In this document: positions 38,866-55,030 of the stretch, in pieces
Layout of the letters: each line of letters starts with the position of its first letter
Numbering within the stretch: position 1 is the stretch's first letter
Assembly (NCBI GenBank): GCA_963580455.1
Contig: OY756958.1
Coordinates: forward strand, 21,402,501 to 21,466,500
Direction of reading: 5' to 3'
Length of the DNA: 64,000 bases
Source: Euonymus europaeus
Taxonomy: Eukaryota; Streptophyta; Magnoliopsida; Celastrales; Celastraceae
Position numbers and translations under genes: made by a program
Notes under the pieces: model-generated
The model's database searches: none
Seen by the model: the letters and a program-made list of their open reading frames with translations, nothing else
What the model was told of the DNA's origin: nothing

Positions 38866-40454
38866 GGGATGCACTATTTCAATTCCCCAACCTCTATCTG
38901 TAAAACACCCCCCACCCTACGATATATATATATTTTTTTTTAAAGAATTTTTAACCAGAAACCCATGTAACCCTCTCCTTTATGTACGTTTTATTCTTTT
39001 AATAATTTTTTAGTCAGAAATCCATGTGACGGGAAATTTTTGATGCATAGAGCCTCCCGTGACAGTATTTGATGCTTTTACAAAATAAATTTTTGATTCT
39101 TTTACAAAATATATATGCTCTCCCGCTAGCTTTGTAAGAGCGAGGTTTAACCTTTGGGTTATTTTAAATATGAAAGTGCCAAGCGACTCTCTAAGCCAAA
39201 CTTCCTTTTTTCCCCTTCTTTTTTACCCTTCCATTATTCATTGCATGTGCGGAATCATCTCCTTGATGCCCTTTTAAATCTCCATTAGGTGTCTAGAGTA
39301 TGAACATTGGTGCATTAAAAGGCTTTGTGGTCTCTCTCCCTAATCGAAAGAAATAGAAGACAGATGTGTGTGTTCCAGCACTACCTAGCAGTAACTCGAT
39401 TTGATTCCTTTGGTTCACTCCTTGAAATTTAAGGTCTTCAGCAGTTCTATGTCTTATTTGTGCTATTTCTTCTTGTTCTATCCCATATATTCTTAAACAT
39501 GTTTTGCCTTTAAACCCCAAATAACTTGAGAATTGCTGTTGTCCAATGCCAATGCCTATAAATAAATTTTTTTGAATCTATTTATTCTGGTTAGGTTTAA
39601 GGGGAGTTGACTTTTTTTTGCCTTTTCATTTTTTGACATGTACCAAAGCTAGCAAACTCGTATTTTATTTATGGTTACTTTCTAATTTTTGAGTGGGCAA
39701 ATCATTGTCACCTTGTAACTAAAGCAAGAATAAGGGGCATACCCAAAAGAGTCATTGCCTTTTCGAGACGGTTACGTTAGTCTTCCCCCTTGCCCTCGGC
39801 TTGTTCTCGACATAGAGTTTATGAAATCTTCTTCAATAGCTACGGCACACTGACAAGGTAGCATGTCTTTGAACATTCTCCACTACTCAATCCATATATT
39901 CTTGCTTTGATTATTAATCAAGTTTATTAGAAAGAAATTAAACTACGGCAACAATATTAATCGTTAAACATGGACCGGGCAAGATTACCAACGGCCGGTA
40001 GCTAGTAGCCCAGTTATAAATAGTTGTGGGTTAAAGGCTCATGAAAAATAAGATTTGTTCATCTTTTATTTGGGAAAACTTTGCTTGTTTATAGTTTGAA
40101 CCGAACATTTGACAGCTGATCACGCCAGCTAGGAAGGTTTGGTCTAGTGCAATTTAATCAATAATATATCTGATCAAATCATATATCTTACAAAACATAT
40201 CACATTCTGCAACTTCCCTCTTGTCCCCTAAATATATATAATATATGAAAATATAATGGAACATGACGTGTCAGGAGGAGCAACTGTGTTTTATATACAC
40301 ATGCATGCATCCATTCCCATAATAAATTATTGCACCAATCAGATCTACTACTATGTGTGTGTATATATATATATATGTTGAATTTTTAATATAACTAAAG
40401 CAGAATAATAATCAAAACCAGTAACATTCGTTAATTTTATTGATGGTTTAAGTT
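38866..40454. other. 5' part of the insertion between AKR1 and AKR2
   Basis: Alignment of the AKR1 and AKR3-side flanks shows that DNA from about 38866 to 43460 interrupts a stretch that is continuous at 48800-48845. This part holds no supported gene. It is AT-rich, with an AT run near 40360, and probably carries the 5' end of the MULE. Confidence 0.5.
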
Positions 40455-43240
40455 TTGGTTTCAATAGCTCAACTATTTTATATAATCAACTGTTCATGTA
40501 CAGTTATGGACTATATAGATGATTTTTTCAACTACCATCCGGCAAGCAATTCAACTGAACATGTAAATACAAACACTGAGTTTGTATTTTTTTCTAATTT
40601 TTTTTCAATGTTAAATTACATTATTGACATGGTTATTTTGTCTCATTTGAAATTAAGCAAGAAGATTAAGATGCAAATGATATGGCAGAGAACATCGAGG
40701 TTGACGACATATGTGAATTTGAAACCGATATGGTATAATATTTTATTCAACCAAAATATGAGTTTTTATGTTAGGTTGAATGAATATCAGTAAGTTTCTC
40801 AAAAAAAACTAAAACATTCTCAGGTGTTCAAATCACAGCAAACTTTGATCGATTGGGTTCAACAAGTCGGACGCCAATTGGGATATATCATCATCATCAG
40901 TAGATCAAATATTGGTGGATTCAGTAAGAAACACAAATTACAATTCAAATGTGATCACGGTGGTAATTACGAAAGTAAAAAACCCTCAATGAGCAGACTG
41001 ACACGAAAAAAAAAAATTGTCCATTCAAATTGAGAGGACGAAAAATGAAGCTAGACGATGATTGAAATGTGGATGTGGTGTGTGCGGAACACAACCATGC
41101 TCCTGCATTATATATGGAGGGCCATCCATACCTTGGTCGACTTTCTGAGTTTGAAATTCAGGTAATGATTGACATGTCTGCGCAAAATGCCAAGTCACGG
41201 GACATATTGACGGAATTGAAAAAACGAGATCCAAACAATGTGTTAACAATCAGAACCATACACAATGCACGCAAGAAGCACAAAACTGCTGAGAAATTAG
41301 GACAATCACATATGCAAGCTGTGTTGACATTCCTCACCGACCATGGCTATGTTTTTGATTATCGATCGAATCCTTCAACCAATGAGCTTGAAGATTTGTA
41401 CTTCGCACCTCCTGATGCACTAGGGCGATTGCATGCATTCCTTCATGTGTTATTAATGGATGCGACATATCAGACAAACAGGTATGAGTTGCCTCTCCTT
41501 GAAATTGTCGGTGTCACTTCAACCAGTCAGACATTTTGCATAGCATTTGCATATTTGCACTCAGAGAAAAAGGCGAATTATAGTTGGGCTTTCGAATGCG
41601 TTTGATCTGTAATGCATCCATACCCTGGTCCAAAAGTGATCATTACGGACAGAGAGTTGGGTCTGATGAACGCCTGTGCTAAGGTATTTCCCGAGGCTTC
41701 AAAACTACTATGTAGATGACATATCTATCAAAGTATTTTAACTAAATGCAGGCCATCAATACAAGATAATAGAGTCTGGAATGAGTTCTACCGCATGTGT
41801 ACTACGGTGCTTGAATCTAAAAATGAGAGCGCGTACATGAGCAATATGACATGCCTCGAAGTAGTCTTACAGAAGTTTCTGACAGTGATTAACTACTTGA
41901 AAGATGTATGGTTGACACCATATAAGGAGATGTTCATATCTGCCTGGACCGACAAATATCTGCGTTACGAAAACCTCACAACTAATAGGGTTGAGAGTCA
42001 GCATGCTAAGCTGAAAAGATATTTGTGCTCGTCACAGTCAGACATTGAGAGATCCATATATTGGATTCATGAGGTTATCCAATCTCAAGACACAACAATC
42101 AAAGCTAGTCTTGAGAGAAACAAAACCATTGTTCCACACCGATTCAACATATATTACTTCCATAATTTACGTGGTTTTGTTTCAATCGAGGCATTGGATC
42201 TTATTTGGATGGAGTTTGAGCGGTCAAATGATGTTGGAGAGGTTGCTTACAATTGCAGATGTCAAATTCGTAGAAGCTATGGAGTACCGTGTGCTCACGA
42301 ATTAGCCGTGTATGTGAGCAAAGATCAAACTATACCGCTTGAAGCCATCAATCAATTTTAGAGAAAGCTTAATCTACTACCATGTAATTCGTTTGAAGAT
42401 GATGACATTGACTGTACCGTTGATATACAGATGTTCATAGAATAGTTCAAACAACAGACAAGACATGTTAAAGTAAGTTGGCTAAGGAAGTTGAGAGACA
42501 TATTCAGACCTTCTAGCACTTCTCTTTGTGAACCAGCTGTGAAGACCAACACTAGAAGGCGCCCATCCACAAAGAAAAAAGTACCCACCACCACGCAGAA
42601 CAATCCAACTGCACGTGTCATTGATCATAGTGATTTTGTTCAGCATAGGGAACCTCACAGACACAGCTCTGCATTGGAACGCCCCGATTCAAAGATCTTT
42701 GAGCATGACTTTTTCCATTCTAAGAACAAGCGAAACACAATTGTTCCTTTATTTACAATACTCAGTCTCTCTCAACACAAGGAAGTTCGAAACCAAGAAA
42801 GAAAAAAAGACTATTCACTATCATATATTGATCAGTTCCTAGCTATACTGCATCCATACATTAGGGACGTACAAAATGTGAGCGGCGATGGAAATTGCAG
42901 ATTTCGATCAATCGCTGTGTCTCTTGGTCATCAGGAGGATGAATGGCTCAATATCCAATATAACTTGATAGCAGAGATAGACACATTTTGGAGACAATAT
43001 GTTGAAATACTCGGTGGTTATGAGAGAGCGTGTGCTGTTAGACACTCATTAAACTTTTTCCAAAATGAAGTTGAAGCACCATACCAACACTGAATAACAA
43101 TACCTGACATGGGTCTGTTAATTGCTTCCACATATAATGTGATATTACACGTTCTTCACCCTAAAGAGAGCGTGACATATCTACCACTTTATACAACCCC
43201 TACCACCATTCCAGCATATGGTCTAGTCATCCCTTTTTGA
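40455..43240 (+). pseudogene. MULE transposase with FAR1-like, SWIM and OTU parts, disrupted
   Basis: Pieces follow the plant MULE-OTU order. The N-terminal FAR1-like region has LIDWVQQVGRQLGY (about 40846). The region before the transposase core has CAEHNHAPALYMEGHPYLGR (41080). The core has LLMDATYQTNRYELPLLEIV (41450), with IITDRELGLMNACAKVFP further on. The SWIM finger is CRCQIRRSYGVPCAHELA (42268). The OTU-like protease has NVSGDGNCRFRSIAVSLG (42876). Breaks are: a frameshift at the A run near 41010; TGA codons near 41063, 41603 and 43091; a stop near 41719; and a stop after the SWIM region (42359). The OTU cysteine motif DGNC is kept, but the usual histidine motif reads PDMGLLIA after the 43091 stop, so the histidine appears lost. 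No product is expected. Confidence 0.85.
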
Positions 43241-43466
43241 AATCACATCTTTCTTTTCAATTATTCTTGAGAGAGTATTTTGGGTATTAAAAAACTCAAG
43301 AGCATATTGAGACAAGTGGCTCTACTACACCGACTGAAGGCTTCTGAAACGGGCAGGTGTGTGTGGGTGCAAGGACGCAAAGTAATTTTATAGGTTTTAT
43401 GGCATAGGTAGGGGGTTTAATTTGGGGGTGTTCATTTACCCTATGCCCTTTGATAAATATGTGATA

Positions 43467-44627
43467 TTTGATTTCATTCATTATAAAGATATTTTACTGT
43501 TGTTTAGACCTTTTGATTTGGTTCAACGGTCAATTTATAGGCTTTGTACTTCAAACTATCATAATGACCCTTTCCCCCTAACAAATATTTTTAAATCTTA
43601 AAATTTTCTATAAATGAATTGATTGATTTAATAAAGAATATATCATTGTTTGTGAATATTTAGTTGAAATTATTTTTTGTTTTATTTTTTTATATAAGTG
43701 TTTGAATGACATAATATCAGATAAATAATTGAAATCAAGTTTTCATCATAAACATGAACTCTATATGTCCTCCCATCCTATTCAATGAACATATTTCATT
43801 ATTGTTAATCACATATAGAAACATCATAAAAAAAAATGAAAATATTTGCTTTCTACTTCCATACATTTCCTTTTGAATGTTCTTGTACAATTATTCTGCT
43901 CCTATGTCAAACAATCATAGAAGACTTTTCTATAGTGGTATGCCTTTTAGACCTTATAGTTATTTGTTTAGGCTTTTCCTAAACAAACAACTAATGTTCT
44001 TCAATCACAAAAGGTTTTTCTATAGTCATATATGTCGTGCTGATGATGTCTCTCCCATTATTTAACAGATTAAAGAGATAATTGAAAGTCATATTAGTAA
44101 TCCTATAAATATATAAAAGAAAAAGAATCAGATGACATATCGTATCCAACATTTCACTTAATTTTTTAATTACATAAACAAAACTTTACCAAGTTGAAGA
44201 CATGCAGATCATTGAAATACGTCTAAATAGGGGTTCAAGTAGTCTTTCGTTTAGCAACATCATCATAGAGAAATCTTTAACTTCTATTTAAAAAGCAGCA
44301 TCACATCCCATCAATAATTATATGCATTCGGTAAAAGGACAACTAGGAAAAGGAAATAGAGTAATTTTTTTATTGCACAAGCGCAGAGTACACGAGTGAA
44401 ATCAGTACAACGACAATGGGATGCATTGTACTGAAGAACATGAAATGATTTTACAACTTATTTATGCTCACACGCAAAGGAAGTTGATATATGTACTAAT
44501 GTACATATATACATAATACTAGAGAACTCTCAAGACACAAAATCCACCTTCAAAAAAAAAACACAAAATCCCCAATGGAACAGTAATCGTGGTACAGTAC
44601 GCAAGCCATGGCAAAAGGCATGCACAT
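43467..44627. repeat. 3' flank of AKR2, duplicated at 48829-49500
   Basis: The stretch shares long near-identical blocks with 48829-49500, such as GATTTGGTTCAACGGTCAA and TTTAGACCTTATAGTTATT. A hairpin (TTTGTTTAGG, then CTTTT, then CCTAAACAAA) lies near 43960-43985. Short open frames in both copies (43877 and 49035) come from this shared DNA and are not believed to be genes. From about 44320 the sequence joins the AKR 3' UTR-type flank seen at all four genes. Confidence 0.75.
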
Positions 44628-46664
<2,037 letters not shown>

Positions 46665-46751
46665 CTTCTTCTTCTTCTTCGATCAGAGAGCTTCAATGCA
46701 GAATGCCGGGAATGGAGTGTGCGTTATGAAGTTCAACAGAGATGGCATTGA

Positions 46752-46781
46752 TTTTATATATGGATTTTTGGCTAGACGTCA
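46752..46781 (-). promoter_or_regulatory. AKR2 core promoter: TATA box and TGACGTC motif
   Basis: On the gene strand TATATAAAA (46760-46752) lies 88 bp before the ATG and TGACGTC (46781-46775) about 15-20 bp further upstream. TGACGTC here is preceded by T, so TTGAC (W-box core) overlaps it. Confidence 0.6.
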
Positions 46782-46791
46782 AAGGTTGGTA

Positions 46792-46918
46792 GTGGACTTT
46801 TGAATTTATTTTTACGAGGTATTCGCAGGCTTGACTGGGTTTTTGGGTAGATGGAACCGCGTAAGGGCAGAAGTAGTGGACTTTGAATTTATCTTCTGGA
46901 AGTATCGGCAGGCTTCAC
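46792..46918. repeat. Promoter minisatellite of AKR2, two units, second one interrupted
   Basis: Units begin at about 46792 and 46877. The second breaks inside GCAGGCTTCAC at about 46918, where inserted DNA begins. Confidence 0.65.
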
Positions 46919-47429
46919 CTAATTTGCACCCCTAATGTAATCTAAAGATCTGAAATTGGCCATATCTACACTCCAATTTTTAGGAGTTCCCTCCTAAATA
47001 TGCACTGTAATTGTATTTCTTCCACAAAAGCAATATAACTACAAAGATTAACAAAAGCAACACTATTACGTGGTTTATCAAATTCCTATAGGCAATTTAT
47101 AGTCTGTTATTCAGTTTTACTGATGCAAACCAAGATTCTAATATACGGATCTAGGGCTACCAACTCGTAATAAGAAACATGGAAACAAGGGATAGCTAGA
47201 TCAAGTTTATATAGATTTTAGAAACATAGAGCAGTGATTTTGAATAGCTCTTTTCACGAGACAGCAATGACTTCATTCAAGGAAATTTGAACCATAGTAA
47301 ATTTGATGAAAGAGAAAAATGATTTTCATTTGAATTTTGAAAATTGCAAAGTAAAAGGAAACCTAGGAGCACAGGTGGTAGTATAATTGTTGTTAGATTA
47401 CTTGAGTGCTTAGGATATGAGGATTTGAG
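46919..47429. other. Inserted DNA of unknown type upstream of AKR2
   Basis: This part is absent from the matching places upstream of AKR1, AKR3 and AKR4. No domain was recognised. It may be the 5' part of the LINE fragment that follows or an independent insertion. Confidence 0.4.
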
Positions 47430-48592
47430 ACTCTCAATAATATTCTGCCCTCTTTTGAGCGTCTCCACCAGCGAGGAATAATTCCCCATGAGTTATGTCC
47501 GCTTTGCCTTACAGCAGAAGAATCGAACCTTCATGTTCTCTTGGAGTGTGTTGCAACGAGAGATGTTTTCAGTGATAGCTTAAAATCTATTTAGAAACTT
47601 GGAGCCTTTGTTTTTTCATCATTTAAAGATCTTTGGATGAAGCTGTCAAGTTCATTGTCTACGGTGGAGCTATGTACTATTGCTTGTACAATGCGACTGA
47701 TCTGATTACGGAGAAATCATGTTATTCATCAGGGTCCTTTTACACATCCTAAGCAACTCGCTCTCCAAGGTATTTTCACTGTATCAGATTTTTTCAAAGC
47801 TAATGAAGGTACGATTCTCAATCCTACTTCTCTTCATCCTTCGAGTACTAGTGCTGATTGCTATGGTTGGAAAGGCCCTCAGTCTAGATTTGTTAAAGTT
47901 AATACTGATGCAGCGCTGAATGTGCTAGAGAATAAGTCTGGCTTTGGTGTTATATTTCGAGATGATACGGGAGATGTCCTTTCTTGTGGATGTTTGATGC
48001 GGGATGTTTATTTGGATCCTTTGTTGGCTGAAGATCAAGCTCTTTTGTTTGCTGTTCAACTGGCGGGTGACTTGGGCTTTAGGAGGATGGAATTGGAAGG
48101 GGACTCTCTCCTACTGGTAAATGCAATTAAAAATGTAGAAATTCCTCTTGCCAACTGGGGCTCGGTGATTATGGAAATTAAAAGGTTGTTAACCTTCTTC
48201 TCTGATTGGTCTATTAATCATGTTAAAAGGCAGGTGAATGTAATGGCCCATAACCTAGCAAAGAAGTCTTTGATCATTCGAGATTTTACTGTATGGATGG
48301 AAGACTTTCCGACAGAGTTGGCCTATATTGTGGACAGGGATAAAGCTTCTTGTATGCGGACCTTAGAGTCAAACCCGATATTGTAGAGCTAGCCTTGCTT
48401 TTATCTGGGTGTGGTTTGATTTTTCTGAAGTGGGAAATTAAAATGTTTAAGTAGTCTTTTAAGTCATGTATTTTCTCTATTGTTTTGTACCCTCTCCCAC
48501 CGGTTGGTGGCTCGTGCTTATTTTAGCACTATTATTCTGTCTTCAGCGACGCAGTTCAATACAATGACAGGCCTTTAACCTTTTAAAAAAAA
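47430..48592 (+). mobile_element. 5'-truncated LINE fragment: zinc-binding and RNase H region
   Basis: NILPSFERLHQRGI and CPLCLTAEESNLHVLLECV (47440-47560) fit the zinc-binding domain found after LINE reverse transcriptases. After two stops, SRFVKVNTDAA leads into an RNase H-like domain: GFGVIFRDDTGDVLSCG, ELEGDSLLLVNAIKN and NVMAHNLAKKSL, open to the stop at 48386. The stretch ends in an A8 tail at 48585-48592, after which AKR-flank sequence resumes. The reverse transcriptase core is missing. The RNase H frame (from 47922) is intact over 154 codons, but no promoter or splicing that would make it a gene was seen. Confidence 0.8.
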
Positions 48593-49500
48593 GATATTGT
48601 AAAGGGCAGATGCCAGGTTGGTAGGGACGTTTTCAATTTAATTTTAGGAATAAGTATTAAAAAAGTCCTTATATTTCGAAAAAAAAAGAAGAGATTGTTG
48701 ATTTACGTCTTGTCTGACATTTATAATGAAACTATGGAGCATGCGCCGCGCAAAGCGCGCGTTAAATAATAAAAAAAAAGATTATCCGGTACTGTACATT
48801 GTTTTATGTCTTTGTGATATCTGATTTCATTTATAAAGATATTTTACTGTTGTTTAGACTTTTTGATTTGGTTCAACGGTCAACTTATAGGCGTTGTACT
48901 TCAAACTATCATAATGACCCTTTTCCCTAACAAATATATTTAAATCTTAAAATTTTTTATAAATAAATTGATTGATTTAATAAAGAATATATCATGGAAA
49001 TGCTTGCTTTCTACTTCCATACATTTCCTTTTGAATGTTCTTGTACAATTATTCTGCTCCTTTGTCAAACAACCATAAAAGACTTTTCTATAATGGTATG
49101 CCTTTTAGACCTTATAGTTATTTGTTTAGGCTTTTTCTAAACAAACAACTAATGTTCTTCAATCACAAAAAGTTTTTTTATAGTCATATGTTCGTGCTTC
49201 GCACGACATGTACGTTAATTAATTCACTGATAATGTCTCTCCCATTATTTAACAGATTAAAGAGATAATTAAAAATCATATTAGTAATCCTATATATATA
49301 TATATGAAAGAAAAAGAATCAGATGACATATCGTATCCAGCATTTCACTTAATTTTTTAATTACATAAACGAAACTTTACCAAGTTGAAGACATGCAGAT
49401 CATTGAAATGCGTCTAAATAAGGGGTTCAAGTAGTCTTTAGTTTAGCAACATCATCACAGAGAAATCTTTAACTTCTATTTATACCACATTAGAAATCAA
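48593..49500. repeat. AKR array flank, matching 38700-38866 and 43467-44320
   Basis: 48649-48820 parallels 38700-38866 (AAGTATTAAAAAAGTC, GAGCATGCGCCGCGC). From 48829 it parallels the AKR2 3' flank. Its continuity marks the uninterrupted form of the site that the MULE-bearing insertion split elsewhere. Confidence 0.7.
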
Positions 49501-49835
49501 TAAAGAGAGAATGTTACTAACATCTTTTTTGAATGGAAGTTTATTCATGTCTCATGTTACCTTTGAGGGTATCTTTTCCAAAGATACAATTAAGTTGAAT
49601 TTTCATGGACTTTTGTGATTGAATGATCATAGGTGTCGGGCACTATAAATTTGAAAATATTTCTCAAGATCATATACTGCCACTATATACTTCTCCCTGA
49701 CCACATATTGAACCTGAAAATAATTAAAAATAAATAAACATGCACATTGATAGATTAGTGTCATCACCACTCAAAATCTCAATAAAAATACATGATAAAC
49801 AATTCATGGCTGCAACTTCAACAATTACATCAACT

Positions 49836-50068
49836 AAAACATTTTCTACCATAATTCATTGTCTGCGAGAATGGCATTCCGAGTATTGTCCCATCCTGTT
49901 CCAATGTCATGAAGTTTCAATTTTTGACACAACTCGAAGTCTTTTTTCATATTGTCCCATATATTTTTCATCTAGGGTTGATCATAGCGCTTTTCAGTTT
50001 GCTCAGCAAAACCGGCCACAATTTTCTGCCAACATTCCTTGTTGAAATGAGAACTAGGCCTCCTCCCG
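49836..50068 (-). pseudogene. Myb/SANT-like DNA-binding domain remnant
   Basis: On the minus strand the frame reads HFNKECWQKIVAGFAEQ, then KRYDQP, a stop, MKNIWDNMKKDFELCQKLK and GTGWDNTRNAILADNELW followed by a stop. Spacing and residues match the Myb/SANT-like domain (Myb_DNA-bind_3 type) found in plant proteins related to the PIF/Harbinger transposon partner. The in-frame stop and short length make it a relic. It is not present in the matching AKR2 flank. Confidence 0.6.
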
Positions 50069-50746
50069 GCCCATTTATTTATACTTGAGTTTTTATGTAC
50101 GCCAGATATGTTATTAAAATGTTCCGGTTATCCAGAAATACAAGATGTATTTGCGGCTGCACGAATAATCCAATTGTATTGGTTTATTTTTCTACATTTG
50201 CTGGTTATTTTTTACAAAAAAATTACAATAACATTTGGAATATTTTAATTCCAAGGAGGATAAAAATGTATTGCACATATATGTTCAATTACAATGAAAA
50301 AGATGCATCATCCTGAATCCCAAAACTACCTACCATGGAGAGGATGATTACAGTGCATGATGCCCCTCTCCTTAGTGCTAGATCTAGCAATGACAAGTCG
50401 TTGATAGGGAGTTCTTCCCAAGCAACAGTGGAACACCTAAACAACTCAATAAAAGTTTCGTTGGGAAAAAATTATATGCATTCGGTGAAAGGAAAACTAC
50501 GAAGAGCAAATGGAATAATTTTTATTGCACAAGTGCGGAATACACGAGTAAAATCAGGACAAGCCACAATGGAATACATTGTACTAAAGAACATGAAATG
50601 ATTTTACAACTTATTTATGCTCACACGCAAAGGAAGTTGATATATGTACTAATGTACATATATACATAATACTAGAGAGCTGTCAAGACACAAAATCCCC
50701 CGGAATGGTGGTACAGTACGCAAGCCATGGCCAAAGGCATGCGCAT

Positions 50747-52842
<2,096 letters not shown>

Positions 52843-52932
52843 CTTCTTCTTCTTCTTCTTCGATCAGAGAGCTTCAATGCAGAATGCCGAGAATGGAGTG
52901 TGCGTTATGAAGTTCAACAGAGATGGCATTGA

Positions 52933-52962
52933 TTTTATATATGGGTTTTTGGCTAGACGTCA
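52933..52962 (-). promoter_or_regulatory. AKR3 core promoter: TATA box and TGACGTC motif
   Basis: TATATAAAA (52941-52933 on the gene strand) lies 91 bp before the ATG, with TGACGTC at 52962-52956. The pair is nearly identical to that of AKR2. Confidence 0.6.
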
Positions 52963-52973
52963 AAGGTTGGTAG

Positions 52974-53152
52974 GTGGAGTTCTGAATTTATTTTTACGAG
53001 GTATTCGCAGGCTTGACTGGGTTTTTCGTTAGATGGGAGTGGACTTTTGAATTTTATTTTTAGGAAGTATTCGCAGGCTGGACTGGGTTTTTGGTTCGAT
53101 GGCTGAAGTGGACTTTTGAATGAAGTATTTGCAGGCTTGACTGGGTTTTTTT
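52974..53152. repeat. Promoter minisatellite of AKR3, three units
   Basis: Units begin near 52974, 53038 and 53108. Each contains a version of GTGGACTTTTGAA and GCAGGCT(T/G)GACTGGG. The third is shortened. This is the highest unit number in the array. Confidence 0.75.
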
Positions 53153-53370
53153 GTTAGATGGCGGGCAGACGCCAAGGTTGATAGTCTCCTTTTCAGTTTA
53201 TTTTTAGGAATAAGTAATAAAAAAGTTTCTATATTTTGAAAAAAGTGTTGATTTAGATCTTGTTTGACATTAAAATTGGGGTTGAGAGAATTTAGATGGG
53301 TAAGAATTTGTAACAAACCATTCGCAACTCATGTTTTACAAAAATTATGAGTGAAATTCTCAACACTCAG

Positions 53371-53703
53371 CTATGTTTGGTAGAACAATTTCAGCAGTAA
53401 AGGAATGATAAATTCTCTTGTTTGGTACTTTGTGAAAATCTGAAATGGAAATTAAAATTCCTTGTCATTCAGGAATTTTTGTTTCTTTAATCTTCCTAAG
53501 AAATCTACAATTCCTCAAGGAATGTGAATTGTCAAAAGTGAATGAATCATTTTTGCACTTATGAATGAATATTGACTAATAGATCAATCTACATGAGGGA
53601 AAATATAGTATTTAGACAACAATTTTTATTTCTCAATAGATTATGCATATTAAATGTTGAAATACATAATTCTTGTTACAATTCCCTTATTAACCAAACA
53701 TAG
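53371..53703. mobile_element. 333-bp MITE upstream of AKR3
   Basis: The left end CTATGTTTGGTAGAACAA and right end (opposite strand) CTATGTTTGGTTAATAAG form a terminal inverted repeat with 11 exact leading bases. The body is non-coding. The target duplication was not resolved. Confidence 0.65.
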
Positions 53704-53929
53704 AACATTGTGACAATCGTGTTTAGGCTAATTTATCATTTATTTATCATTTACAGATGAGTGACAATATTTGATTTTAGAGTACCAATCTGCATATGCT
53801 GGAGTTCATCCGTTCAAAAAAAAAAACATAATAATCAATTATAATGAAAATATATGTACTAACATAAGTTTTTTAATATTTGAACCTACAAATTGACATG
53901 TCTACAAAATGAATATATTTGAAGAAGTG

Positions 53930-55030
53930 TTTTCATTATTTACCAGATGTGGAATGGTTCAATATTAGGAATGTCGAGGTTGACAAAAACCTTGGTTGCT
54001 CCAGTAGTTGATAGTCGAAATATCCCTATGCCATTTTTTTTCTAATTAAGAATTGGACAAAAAAATATGGACAAAGTTTATCATGAAATAGTTGCATTAG
54101 GCCTTAAATTTGAATTGAGTATACCTCCAAACATCTTCACTGTAGTTGACGTAACGATCAAAATGGAATGTTTTGAAACATTTTCAGACATTGTGAGATC
54201 TAGTTCTTTGGCTTTGTTTGCCCAAAATGTAAGTCTAACAGTGAGATCCCTGCATTTATTTAGCAACCAACGAAATTAATCAATTACAGAAATCATATAT
54301 TAAACTCAAATAAAAAACACTTTTTTTTGGTATACCTCGTGATTCCTATTTCAATTTCTTTCTTGTCAACCAATTTTCCACCAACAATAACTTTACTGGT
54401 ATTTCCATTTTTTAAAAGAACACCTCACATCTGTTGGTAAATCAATATTATAGAGTTAGACAAAAGGAATCAACGAAATGAATTATAAATTAAGGGCAAA
54501 TGATAATAAATAACCTGTCAACACTGATATTTCATCTAGGTGGCCAATGATTTCATCAGGATTTTTTATATCAAATTTGTGCATTAAGATGAAAAGTTGG
54601 GGTCCATCAGAGATCTCTGATATTTTTGTAGTTGGCAAGAATAATATCTTCAGATCATAATCGATCGGCCTATAGTAAGGCTTGCTCTCTACCACTCGGA
54701 AAGTAGTGATACGATATACTTTGCCCTCTTCCAATTGCCTCCTAAATACATCGACATGACGTTGGCCAATTGTTGCATGCATTGTGGATCCCTAAAAAAT
54801 CATAAGCATTAGAACTTTCTTGATTGATAACAACATAGAGATATACTCTTAGAAGGTGATAAACAATCCAAACATATTTACCTCTTCGTCGATTACAATC
54901 ATATCAATTCTAATGAGTTCATCATCATTGCTTAAATTGATTGCATCCCACATACGTGTGATTTGCGCGTTAATCCTCTATTGAATTCTATTTGTTTGGA
55001 GATTTGCAAGTATTGTGGCTGCCATCTTGT
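53930..55030 (-). pseudogene. Replication protein A 70-kDa subunit-like (RPA1) pseudogene
   Basis: On the minus strand exons can be read. MAATILANLQTNRIQ is followed by a stop, then RINAQITRMWDAIN to a donor (55024-54882). After an intron come GSTMHATIGQRHVDVFRRQL, EEGKVYRITTFRVVES and YDLKILFLPTT (54791-54510). Next are VLLKNGNTSKVIVGGKLVDK (about 54420), DLTVRLTFWANKAKEL and HSILIVTSTTVKMFGG (54250-54110), then LSTTGATKVFVNLDIPNI (near 53980). This is the OB-fold order of plant RPA1-like proteins, such as those carried by some Helitrons. The stop in exon 1, the gaps and the absent C-terminal zinc domain mark it as broken. No Helitron ends were identified. Confidence 0.75.

Noticed and set aside
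50095..50601. Open frames in the AKR3 3' flank
   Set aside because: The matching DNA in the other flanks is broken, so the frames are chance.
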